Below are positions 42,961-54,400 of a stretch of DNA of 64,000 bases, in pieces (position 1 is the first letter of the stretch; every line of letters starts with the position of its first letter). Location: NCBI RefSeq assembly GCF_902459465.1, contig NC_047065.1, forward strand, positions 20,845,828-20,909,827, read 5' to 3'. The DNA is from Asterias rubens (taxonomy: Eukaryota > Echinodermata > Asteroidea > Forcipulatida > Asteriidae). The notes beneath the pieces were generated by a model. It did not search any database. It saw only the letters and a program-made list of their open reading frames with translations, and was not told the origin of the DNA. The position numbers and the translations under genes were made by a program.

Positions 42961-43372
42961 AATAAATGTGGTCGTGGAAAAGTTGATGAATTTGCATCTC
43001 AACAGTTTGAAGATAAAAAGCGTTACAGTCACCCAGAAACATGCACTCCGGTAATATGAAACATTCTTATATGGCTTAGACATAAAATTGCTCTTGATTT
43101 TTCTGATAACTGATATCTCAAAAATGCGACCATTTGAAGTGAAACTTTCAAGAGTTAGTTTGATCGTAGTCTATTTTTGTTTATAGATTTATAGCAACCA
43201 AACGGTAAAAACAAACGTATCCTTTCTCTAAGCAATGGATTCACCCATTCGGAAAAACCGTAGTCTTTTTGTTTGTGAAAATCGAGCACTCGATTCGACC
43301 GTTGGAGACCGAGGTAAAAAGCAGAATGAAAAAAAAACCACTGTTTTGCTGAAATAAATGAAGTCAACTTAC

Positions 43373-43430
43373 CGGTCAGGAAGGCGATGCTTCGAAGTGA
43401 AGGATAGTGGTTTTAATGGGCCTATTTATA
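43373..43430 (-). promoter_or_regulatory. TATA promoter and non-coding first exon of gene 3
   Basis: Minus-strand TATAAATA at 43430-43423. The inferred first exon starts near 43400 and ends at 43373 (CCTGACCG before GTAAGTTG), with AGCATCGCCTTCC inside as in genes 1 and 2. Confidence 0.8.
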
Positions 43431-43551
43431 CTCTTCATCGTCCATTGAATTAGCTAAGTGTTTTATAGGGAAGTTTAAACTCATCTGATATAATATTTTT
43501 ATCTAATCTAGCAACTAGTTCAGCAAACTAAATAATGATTCCCACGCACTG

Positions 43552-43680
43552 ACCATTATCAGATGGTTTGCAAGCATCTGGACATTATGTTATCTGGTTT
43601 AGCCTCGCATTTGACCACTCATATACTCGACTGCGATTGGTTACTTCAGCATGCAGTCTTACGTTTGGAAAACGTGTATT
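43552..43680 (-). promoter_or_regulatory. Conserved upstream block of subtilase gene 3
   Basis: Inverted match to 18826-18975: CCAAT (minus strand) at 43640-43636, catctggacattat and cactgaccattatcaga. Spacing to the TATA box is close to that in gene 2. Confidence 0.55.
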
Positions 43681-44148
43681 ATTTGGAGTGTTGATTTCAC
43701 ACTATTTTCAAAGCCAATAGCAATAGCGAAACCTACGAACTTATGTGAGGGTTCAAAGGGGGTTCACAATTGTTATCTTAGAGGCCAATCTGGTAAAGTT
43801 TTCGTTCGCACTTTTTTATAAACAACCCGTTTTTAACGTATTTTTTTAAATGAAAGTTTTTTTTTCAGCTTAACTGTGTATTAGTGTAAAAAGAAATACA
43901 CTGCTTGCGCGTAAAAATGTATATTCAGTACTTTCCCGAGTTCTGTGAAAGAAACATCACATACATATTACTCGGGTAACCTTCTCGTCTGCAAAGATAA
44001 ACGCCAGTTTTCGGGATGCATCATGTCAAAATAATGTGGAAGTCTGAAGGATCAAAAAGATGTTTTTTTTTAACGAATACTAGATTTGAGAAGCTTGTGA
44101 TCAAGACGGACAATAAACACAAACAATTTGGCTATCGCTTATTTTCTA

Positions 44149-44330
44149 GTTCAATAAACTGTTGAACAGTTCAAAGACCCCTTTGTGTGAGATGAAACAT
44201 CTGTTAATGCAGAAATTGCTAAAAGAAGAAGTTCTCCTTATCGCGGCCTTTTTACCGGAAAAGTTCAGATTAATAATTTGTTTACAGTTTTAGGAAAATA
44301 ATAAAAGTTCAGTTGATAAGAATGCAATTT
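44149..44330 (+). pseudogene. Degenerate copy of the orphan exon at 17094-17302
   Basis: After attttctag the plus strand matches the relic (ttgaacagttcaaagacccc, gatgaaacatctgttaatgc, agaaattgctaaaagaagaa). A 4 nt loss after gaagaag and a longer gap near ccttatcgcggcc break the frame, so this copy is dead. Confidence 0.7.
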
Positions 44331-44500
44331 CTATTACAGTGTGTGGATCTTAACCAATATTCTCATGGGTATTGTGACAAAAAAGCAAAACTTTTACTTT
44401 TATTTCTTTAATTCATCCTTTTTCTAAAAAATTATGCTGCAAAAAACTTGGTTGTGACAATGGGTGTTGTCAGATACCAAAGAGTGAATCATAACTAACA

Positions 44501-44884
44501 TTAAAGGCAGTGGACACTATTGGTAATTACTCAAAATAATTGTTAGCATAAAACCTTTTTTGGTAACGAGTAATGGGGAGAGGTCGATAGTATAAAACAT
44601 CGGAAAACGGCTCCATCTGAAGTAATGTGGTTTTCGAGAAAGAAGTAATTTTCCACAAATTTAATTTCGAGACCTCAGATTCAGAATGTAAAGTCTTGAA
44701 TTCGAGCATCTGAAAGCACACAACTACGTGACAAGGGTGTTTTTTTTTTTTCATTATTATCTTGCAACTTGGGAGACCGATTGAGCTCAAATTTTCACAG
44801 GTCTGTTAATGTATGCATATGTTGAGATACACCTATTGAAAAGACTGGTCTTTGACAATTAGCAATAGTGTCAAGTGTCTTTAA
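44501..44884. mobile_element. MITE family A, copy 6
   Basis: TTAA-bounded: TTAAAGGCAGTGGACACTAT to caatagtgtcaagtgtcttt-aa with full interior. Confidence 0.85.
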
Positions 44885-46319
44885 AGGGTGGTAAAATAAC
44901 ACCAAAGCTTGTATTTTCTCAGAAATTAATGTTATATAATAACATCCAGTCTGATACCACCCTACGGTGTTTCGGTATCCAATTTGTAACAACACCAGTG
45001 GAGTAAATATAACACATAAGTGTTTGCATTGACAATGAGACAAACGTACTGGCTGTTCGATTAAGCGGAAACTACTTGTCAATTAGTGAAATTAGGGAAA
45101 TCGGTTTTATTAAGGGATGTTTTCTTCAAAGCAGAAAATTAGTATGAACCTGCTGTTTTATTTTGTACGCAGTTGTGGGATTTTTTTTCGGATGCCTCAT
45201 CCCCTTTTGAGTTGATTATGTTTTATTTATTAAACGTTTTAAAATTAGAGGAACTCAATTTACAGTTAAAACGAATAATCGAAACAGATTTTATAAACCT
45301 GTATTATTCCAACGTGGGTTTTGGGAGGTCGCCTTCCAAAAACGGGAAAAGACACAAATGCCTCCTCTGCATTACAACGTACGTCTCTAATAGCCGATGC
45401 GCTGTGAAACGGGTACGAGTTGACTGTGGCAGAAGAATTCGGATCGTATTGCACTTGGGTAGCGTGGGTTGCGTTGTACGCAGTTTAAAGTGACTCAAGG
45501 TTGTACAAATACTGTCTTCTCTGTCCGTTTCTTTGGGGTTTATCTACACTCGACAAGGCATGAAATAACACGAAACAGAAACCTAAGCCAGAGAGCGGCC
45601 TCACCGGCGAGCAGATTTACCGATCGGCCTGATTTGGCCGCCAGCGGTGCTCCGACGGAGACTGTTACTGTCCGGTCTCCCCAGCTCTTGTCTTGACAAC
45701 TACCGGGCTAAATGCTGTCTTTGTTTTAACTGCGATGTTGGAGGTCACAGTCATGGCGCACGTTAGCAACTAAAGTGCCATGAACTACATGTCACATGGG
45801 TATGACTGTGTGGTTTTCAGTGATTCGTGGCGTACTGGGGGCGGCGAGGGTGTGGGGGACAGCGGCTGTAGAAGGTTTTCATGTGTTTGTGTTATTTAAG
45901 AGTTGATGTAGTCCTTTGGCTTCTCATAGTCATTTAACCACAACGTAAACGGGGATACTTTTTGAGTGGCCTGGTGGTACTAGGAAACCGGGTCTATTTC
46001 TTTTGAGCATGTGCACATTGCCAGGAAAAACAGCATCGGGGACATAAGTTTCACCTTGCAGGTCTATAGTCAGTTAATTAATTATTTTTTACGGAACTTT
46101 GTGTGTGTGTGGGGGGGGGGGGGGGTAAGATGCCTGATCATCGCCTAAAAGGCTCAAATTGAGTGCCTATATTTACATTAACTCAAAATTGTATTCAATA
46201 ACGATTTTCCGGTGCAAGAATAACGATTTCAAGTTGGGGGACGATAACTTTTTTTTTTTGGGGGGGGGTGGGGTGGTGGTGCTGGTCGTCAACTTTGGGG
46301 CAATCCAGGAATGATTTTA
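44885..46319. other. Unassigned stretch
   Basis: No gene is supported. About 45260-45800 is locally less AT-rich and open in several frames, so it could hold a first exon or promoter, but no protein family is recognised. G-runs occur at 46110-46125 and 46259-46268. Confidence 0.3.
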
Positions 46320-46870
46320 AAGGTAACTGGCAATAGGATTTTTATATAATAATAACATATTTGTATCTTGCAATCACTCTCCCCACTTTTATTTCAAATC
46401 CGCGGGTGTTTTAGTACGTTTTGGGCACATTTTGTATGTTTATGCTAGTGAGGATCAGTGACGTCAACCGAGGTAGCATATCCTGCATCATGATTGATTT
46501 ATGCAGAAATGTAACTTGATTTATTGGAATTTGTCTGCACTCGGAGCTCTTAATTGCGTTATTTTTTTGTGAACTGAGTCTTAAAACGTTTCGTTGGTAA
46601 TAACTACTTTCCTGGTCAGTTATTGTGAGTTTTGTTTTCACTATGAGGATACAGTTTTGCAACTGCTCTCCCTGCTTCGACGCAAACAGAGCAGCGCCCT
46701 CTTGTGTCAGTAAATGGCATTAGAATTATAAATAGCCAAAAAAGCAACGTTTTACTCATTATAAATCTTAACGGCTTCTCAATTGTTGTTCAAACTATCC
46801 AGGAGCATGGATGTCTGCCAAAATAATGGCTTACCATATTTCTAAATGCCAGGTGACTTTAAGACGCTGC
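46320..46870. repeat. Repeat family Y, copy 1
   Basis: aactggcaataggatttt, aataataacatatttgtatc, cccacttttatttcaaatcc and gtacgttttgggcacatt match the sequence flanking the large element at 60927-63162. The tail (gcatggatgtctgccaaaat) also matches, after about 340 bp of extra sequence at 46455-46800. Confidence 0.55.
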
Positions 46871-48914
46871 GGTTGCATGGTTTATCGTTGAAAGCCAACG
46901 CTTTCAACGGCGGACACAACGCAATGGCACAATCGTGTGTGTATCTGTAAAATTATGTTTGTTTAGTATAGTATAATTTCGGAATAACGAAGGCTGTAAT
47001 TCTTATAAAAGGTGATCAGGCATTATAGCTACGGTATAGAGTAAGGAAAAAACATACTTAACAATTATTTAGTTGTTACGGCATACAATACATCCGATAT
47101 AATTTGTATTACTTTAAATCAAACATGTTAACATAACAAGTAGCCAGCCTAGTAGTACCGCAATTGTTTAAGAATATTATTAGTGTACATTCATTTCAAA
47201 ATTCGTTATCAATGTAGGCCTAAAGCTGCCAATGTTACAAACTAACGCGTATTTAAAAAAAAAAGCTTAAACCGTTTGTTTCTTATTGCAGTTTGCTATA
47301 GCCTTTTTGCCTCGTATCATCAGTTAGCGTGCCGAACTATTTTGATAAATTTTAGTCATGCTAAAACTATCCCTTTAGATCTTCTCTTTATGCCTTAAAA
47401 TAACTGTAGGGAGTTAGGATTTACTTGTATAGACAAGAGTGTTTACCAATGACAACATTTCAATCAAAGTAACAACTTTTTGGACTTTCACATAGTCAAA
47501 TTTTTGATGAAACAAATTATCTATATAGATGAATGTACATATCTACCATAATAGTTCTCACAAAGAACCTTCAAGTTTGTACAACAATGTTGGTTTAAGA
47601 AAGTTATATTATAATATAAGGCAGAACAAAAAATCACAATCTTGTCTAAGTAAAATCTTCCAACGTTTTTTTGTTTATTTCAGTAAAAGAAGCAACATGC
47701 AAATATAGAGCAATGTGACTGTAGCATGGTATACGACATGAATGAAATGAAATTGAGGTATCAGATGCTTTAAGCTTCTGTAAATCATTTGTCAGAACTA
47801 AAAGAAGGAAATGCAAATTCCATCTTACGTTTTAAATTTTGACGTTTGTTTAGACGTTTAGACGTTTAGACGTTTGTCAATTATTAGTAAATTGCATGCA
47901 ATTATGAAGCGCCAGTGCATGGAAGTAAATTTGGTTAAAGTGACAATATTCTCAGCTTCATTCAACATCTTCTTTTTAATTATTGACAAACCACTTGGAA
48001 CATAACGAAGTTGACATAAACAAGTTGTTACAGACAATGGGGGGTTTCTTGTGTCAAGACATGAGCAACATCTTCTCAAATACACCGTACTCCACATGTC
48101 CCCAAAATTCAAATGGCTGCTTACATTATTGCCAGAGGGCTTGTTTCTAGAGGGTTTTACCTGTATAATTGGGCTCCTAGCTCCATGATTTTGAAAACAT
48201 CCTTAAAACAATTTAGAAAATCCTTTTGTCCATTTTGCAAACTTCGCACGATATTAATAGTAATAATTGTTTGCAATACCAACGGTGGCGGCACCAGTCT
48301 CTAAAAGTAGGAGGCAACTGAGGGGCAAGGCAGAAATCCGGGTGTGTGGTGGTGGGGCGGGGGGGGGGGGGGTACACAACACTGTCTTACAAACTGAGGT
48401 AACCCCACATGTTTCATGGTTGGGCGTGCCACCGAGGGGGGGGGGGGCATACGGCCTCAAATTGTCGAAAAGTATGGTAAATTTCGCATTTCTATTTCTA
48501 AACAAAAATAATATTATTGTGAAAAACTAAACTCTTACCATTTTTCTAGGAGGGGGGCAAAATTGGGGGTTGGGCAACGGACCGCCTTCTCTGAATACAA
48601 ACCCCAGTGATTGTTGGTACGAACTCAGATCGAACTTCAGATCACACTTCTGCAGTGCAGCTGGGGTCATTCGTTCAGTTGCGTATTCTGATGAAGAGGC
48701 ACAGGGGTCCCACAGCAGAGAGAGCACAACAATAGGAGAGTTTATGTTTCTTAGAGGGGAAACCAAGGGGACACAGATACCTTGAGTCAGGAGATGGAGC
48801 ACTTGGTCCTTTCTACGTTTTTTTGACATGACTGACTTCTTGGATAGAGGGCGCGCATCGCCAATGTATCTACTATACTTCTATATTATTATTGTGTATT
48901 CATTTTTTTTCTCG
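46871..48914. other. Gene-free AT-rich stretch
   Basis: I see no gene, clear element or array. A triplet of gacgttta runs lies at about 47840-47875, and G-runs at 48357-48372 and 48436-48448. Confidence 0.3.
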
Positions 48915-49128
48915 CTTATCGTTTAGCCAATTCCCTGAGTTCCTTCAAATCCCAATTAAAAACCCACCTCTATCCTAAGTTACTGTAGATTGTATCATTG
49001 TTAATTGCATTGTTTTGTCTGTAAAGCATGTAATTTATCTTTTGTTTTGTTGCTATTGTATTTTGGTAGCGCTTTGTATCGCTTTTGTAAAAAGCGCTTT
49101 ATAAGTAAGGTTATTATTATTATTATAT
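48915..49128 (+). mobile_element. 3' end of a CR1/L2-like LINE
   Basis: The plus strand reads SLSSFKSQLKTHLYPKLL then stop, a C-terminal motif of such LINEs. It continues with a short 3' UTR ending gcgctttataagtaagg and a ttattattattatta tail. 5'-truncated. Confidence 0.65.
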
Positions 49129-51459
49129 TCAGTGCATTATGCTTATGTATGATGCGCTAGAATAAGCCTTTTTTAGAGGGCGCATTGCAATCACTGCTCC
49201 ACTAGCTCTCTTTGAATATAGTGGAGCTATTCATAACCCGCCGCTGAGGGAGCTGTTGACAAATTGGGCACTTTGTTTGCACAAAAAGCAGGGGCGAATT
49301 CGTTTTGTACAAACATCTCCCCCACCTCAATACACCGTTAAACACCCACTTTGGATTTGTGTCTGTATCAAAACGGCTCGCTCAGCAGCGGCGGTTTGGT
49401 CCTACACCCCCCCCCCCTCAACCTGCTTCTTCCCCGCCCCACACCTGCTTGTGAAAAAAATGATGTAAAAAAGACAGACAATTTTTGGGTTCTCCAAGAC
49501 ATTATACTCGGGCAGACTCAGAACGGACACGACAAAACACAAACAAATACAAAACATTAGAATTGTCACTGGCTATTTTTATTTCAGCGCAATTATAAAT
49601 CCTAAGGATTTGTTGAAAACACACTAGTAAACACATTGTTTCTACGTGGTACATTTTTACGCCACTTACTAATATTTTTAGTACAATAATTATCGTTCTG
49701 TTCCTCTATCAGGTCATTTTTTTTTTCGAATCTATCTAAGAATATTTTATTAAAAATTAAGAATATGAATTAACCATTAACGCCATTTAGTGTATACGAA
49801 ATATACTACGTAGTCTTCATTATTAGTCACTAACAAATATACCAAATCAGTAGTAAATTACACTAATTTTCCTATTAAATCACAACGACCTTCTATTAGT
49901 CTATGAAAAGAAAATCTTTCATTTATACTTAAGAACATTAGAACTACCATAACCGCCTTTTTGTGTACACAAAATATATTTTTTCGTCTCCAGTATTAAT
50001 CACTAACCTATAATCAAATAGGTGGGGGAGGGGGGGGGGGTCAAGGGTCAAGTGTCAACACACGGCTGTCCGAGAACCCGGCATTATTACAGGAAATGGA
50101 AAAGCCTCCAGAACCTGGTGTTTTATTTACAAAACAGTTAAGCGCAGTTTGTTTCTGACTTCCAATATACACCGTTGGTCTTCGGTTAATCCAATCATAA
50201 AGCCGGCCAAGAAAATGAGAAGAGTTTATTTCCAAAACGCTCTATATCCCAATTGAGAATATGAGAAAAAGTGTAGAAATTTCACTTTTCTGATAAAAAA
50301 TCAAATAGACGCAATAAAAAAGTTGTTTTATCATAAATAGTTACTATTGTTCGTTTTGTTTAATAATAGAACAGCCGTGAGAACCGACTTCGAGAAACCA
50401 AAAGAGGGCAGTATTTCCAAAGTGAGAAAATGGCGTTTAACGCGTTTTGGAAACAAACTCTTACAGTTAACAAAAGCGTTAATGTTTAATTCTTCGGCAA
50501 CGTGTCTTTAATTAATTTACCAACAGGGACAGCTCGGTGGAGTCCATAGAACTACAGAAAACCTTACATTTTTGTTTGGAATGCTTTCCTCATCGATGGA
50601 AACGAAACCTTTCTTTTGAAAAATATAAAATTTTAAGGGGCGGGGTGGGAAGGGGGGCTGAGCTTGCTTGCATTCTAAACATACGACCCCAGCCCCAACC
50701 CTTTGGGGTGTACCCCTGTTAAGAACAACCCACATGAATCAACACCGGACCTTTCCGAAACTTCTTTCCAATAGAAATATCGTGACAGGAATTGTGAAAG
50801 GCAACTGTACTTTGATCTATATATTTACAAATAGATGGATATTGGACATTCACATAGTGTTGTACACTGCATTATGTCATTCTGCAGAATAATGCAGTGT
50901 ACAACCCTGTGTGAATGTCCAGAGGACGAGGTGGGCGGAGGGGGGGGGGTAGATTGACTTCCAGGACATTTTCTTGCCCCCCACGTTAATCCAGAGGTCT
51001 CGGGTTCGAATCCCGTTTTAGTCAAATTTTCTTTACTCGAAAGTTTTATTCATTTCAACATTGTTTTTTGTTCAGAAACAAATGCACAATCCCTTTTCGG
51101 TTCTAATACTATAGACCTGTATAAATGTGCAGCCAACTTTGTCATCTCCCCATGTATACCACGTTGGAAAATTCTCATACCACTGAACAGGTACCAGACT
51201 ACTTGCCCTTCCAGCCTCTGTTTGGTTACACCGCTATAAATTAAAGGAACACGAGATGGCTGCACCATGACAATTTGAAGCCGTATATACCCACTTTATG
51301 CCCACCCATGAAATATAAAATAATTTTCCGAACTGACAATTTTCGGGGTTAGTCCTCAATTTGTAAAAAAAAGATGTTGGCCCCCCCCCCCTTCCTGATT
51401 TACTTTACCCTTCACTTGTCCCCCTAGATCTGTTGATCTGGTGCCGCCACGTGTGCTTA
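49129..51459. other. Gene-free stretch with a hairpin and the 3' flank of gene 4
   Basis: A hairpin at 50842-50923 pairs tggacattcacatagtgttg and tacactgcatta with taatgcagtgta and tgtgtgaatgtcca. A tRNA-like fragment (aggtctcgggttcgaatccc) lies at 50993-51018. A minus-strand AATAAA at 51050-51045 is a candidate polyadenylation signal for gene 4, about 410 nt after its stop. C- and G-runs are frequent. Confidence 0.4.
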
Positions 51460-54400
51460 TCACTTCGTGTATGGGCTGAAATTGGCGTTATACCCACGAT
51501 GAACGCAGTGTGTCTTCGCTTTCACCAACAGATTAGCTACTGTAAGTGTGAATTGAGATGCCAAGAACGTGGGGTCATCAGGAATGCAGGGACATGCTTG
51601 CTGTGCTCCCTGCTCGTTCGTGCTGTACTCGGCTATCAAAGCGACGTCAGTCAAATACGCAATGGACCCACCGTAGTAGATGGGCTCACCGCCTATGGTG
51701 ATGTCACCCACGGTAAAGCCTTCTGAAGCAGGCACCTCTAAACTGTATCTCAGGCCTTGCTCTGTTGTACAAAAATACATGAAAAGGTTCAAAACAATAT
51801 TAGGATTTAAACAAACTACTTGGATCTATTGCTCATTAATTGGGCAGCCCAGTTGGGGCCCAATTGGAACCGGTGGACAAACAAGACTGGGACCCAATTC
51901 CCAACTGTGCCCCAGTTGAGTTTACTGGCTGGTACGTTATCGTACTCGTACTCATGGCAAAGTTCTTGTAGACATACTCGCACTCACAGCAGAGTCCGCC
52001 ATTCTCGTGCTCATCAAAAAGTACTCAGGGTGAGTTTAAAATTGGGACAAGGCATTCAAAACAAAAATACTACATCGACTTCAATCTGGCTTTCAATAAA
52101 TGCTGCATGTGCTTCACCAAATTCCCAAACTAAACTCATCGTGAAATTTATCACCATGTATACCTTTGGTTCCTCGCACCAGTTTCATATACTTGAAGGC
52201 ATCTTCGCCATCAGGCGTTCGCCAGCCGCCATTCTTCACGTTAGCAATGAACAGGCATACGGGGTTCCCGACGGTGATCCTCTTGCCCTCTCTGCACAGC
52301 GTGTTGCATACAGAGCCGATCTTCGGGTCACTGTTACGGTCAGGCCGGCCATACTTGGAGCAGTTGATCAGCTCCTGGGAGTCAGTGATTATCTGATCAT
52401 TCTTTTGGCGAATCTGAAAGAAAAATCGGGGTTAACTGGTCAGTTTGACAGACAATAATTGATGACGTTTTACCCGAATTTATGAACCCAACTCCAACGC
52501 GTGCATAACAACCTTCAACAATGCGTTGACAAAACACATATTAATGATTCCCCCAACTCTGGCCGATACTTTGCAAATTAATTGAGGTTTTGTTACAAGC
52601 ATTCGGAGAGTTCGTTCATACTTCCCAATAAATAATAGCAGAAGTCCATTACATACACGAAGTGTGTCACTAGCACTCTATGATAGATTATGGCTCCAGA
52701 ATTTCCCCCAAATACGCACACGCACATCCGCGTGCAGTAAATTTTCCTGAGGCAGTCGGGTTACGGCGCTCAGCGTAGATAGAATATACTGAAGAACAGT
52801 GACGCAGGCGCATTTACAGGGCAGCACGCGTATACATGCGCGTTCAGAGAATACACGCGAGCGTTAAGAGAGTGCTTTCAACGTTCAAACTCTCCTCCCG
52901 GGATGCACTTTTTTTTGTTCGATTGCTTGGAACACGACGTCATCTATGGCAAAAGTCCATTGTTCTGGGGGAAACTGCGAGCCACCTACCTAATGCATGA
53001 GTGGCATACTTCGTGTATGTAATGGACTTCTGGTAATAGCAGAAGTTCATTACAAACACGAAGTGTGCCACTCTATGATAGATTATGGTTCAAGAATTTC
53101 CCCCAAATACGCGCACGCACGTGGAAAGCATTCTCTAAACGCTCGCGTGTGTTCTCTTAACGCGAGTGTATACGCGTGCTGCCCTGTAAATGCGCGTGCG
53201 TCACTGTTCTTCAATATTCCATCTGCGCTGAGCGCCGTTTCCCGACTGCCTCAGGAAAATTTACTGCACACGGATGTGCGTGCGCGTATTTGGGGGAAAT
53301 TCTTCAGCCATAATCTATCATAAAGTGGCACACTTCGTGTATGTAATGGACTTCTGCCACTACTTATACATTTGTTTGATGTTTACCAGATCAATCCCCC
53401 AGAAACAATACTGCAGTACATTGCAAACATTTCTATTTTCTTGTACAAATTATATATGTAGAAAGGACAATTACAACGGGTTTCAGCGAGCGTTATATAG
53501 TTGCACCCCATGCTCGGTGCTTTGAATCTTCGGTAGAAAATTCACAAGTAATTACCTCCCGCAACCTCCTGCCCTCTAGTGCAGATGGAAGTCGTCCATT
53601 CGACCACCGAGTCTGTCGATTGCCCATTCGAGCCTCAGTAACAGTATCTTGTAATGGAACTTAAATGAATTTCCCTCAACAGCATTGGCATTGAAAACCC
53701 AAATACCCCCCCCCCCCATAAATAAATAAAAAATTAATAAATAAATAAATTAAATTAAAATAAAAAGATTTATAACGAACACTTCAAATATGATATTCAA
53801 TCCTATCGAGAAATATCTTTGATTGCAGGAATGCCATACAATAGTATTTTAATTATGTATTGACTAGAGAACAATAACAAAACAAGCTGTCAAGGTTCCA
53901 AAGCTTAGCACAATGAAGCGACTGCCACTTACGATAGACGCATCTCCAGCCAGTCTAATTTCGGCACTCAGGGAGTTTGGTGGGCAGTTGAGGTGCATGC
54001 AGCCATCCGTTGTATTCCACTTGTTGTACGAGTTATACTCCTTTTTACCTGAATATAACAGGGGACAGGGATACAAACGAATTACATAACAGAAGAATAG
54101 GTCTCCGATTGGCGAGGTTGAGGTATGTGGGGGAGAGGGGTGGATTTCTGGACCAAACCGCCGCCCCTGAGGAAACTGTTGCGATGCATACACCAAATTA
54201 ATATAAGTTCCATGCAATTATGATTGCATACACTTTTTTTCCCCAAAAGATGTAGGTACATGTATTAAACAAAAACAAGAATGTCGGGTCTTTGAGGGGA
54301 AATGGGAGGGAGGTTCAACCCCCGACCTTCCAAGGTCTGAGGTGCGCCACTATACTTGGCATTATTTGGACTGTTGGATCATGAACAGAATGACATCTAC

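Noticed and set aside
45173-45498. ORFs on both strands in a less AT-rich patch
   Set aside because: No family resemblance, and some start only at GTG or TTG, which is not expected in an animal gene.
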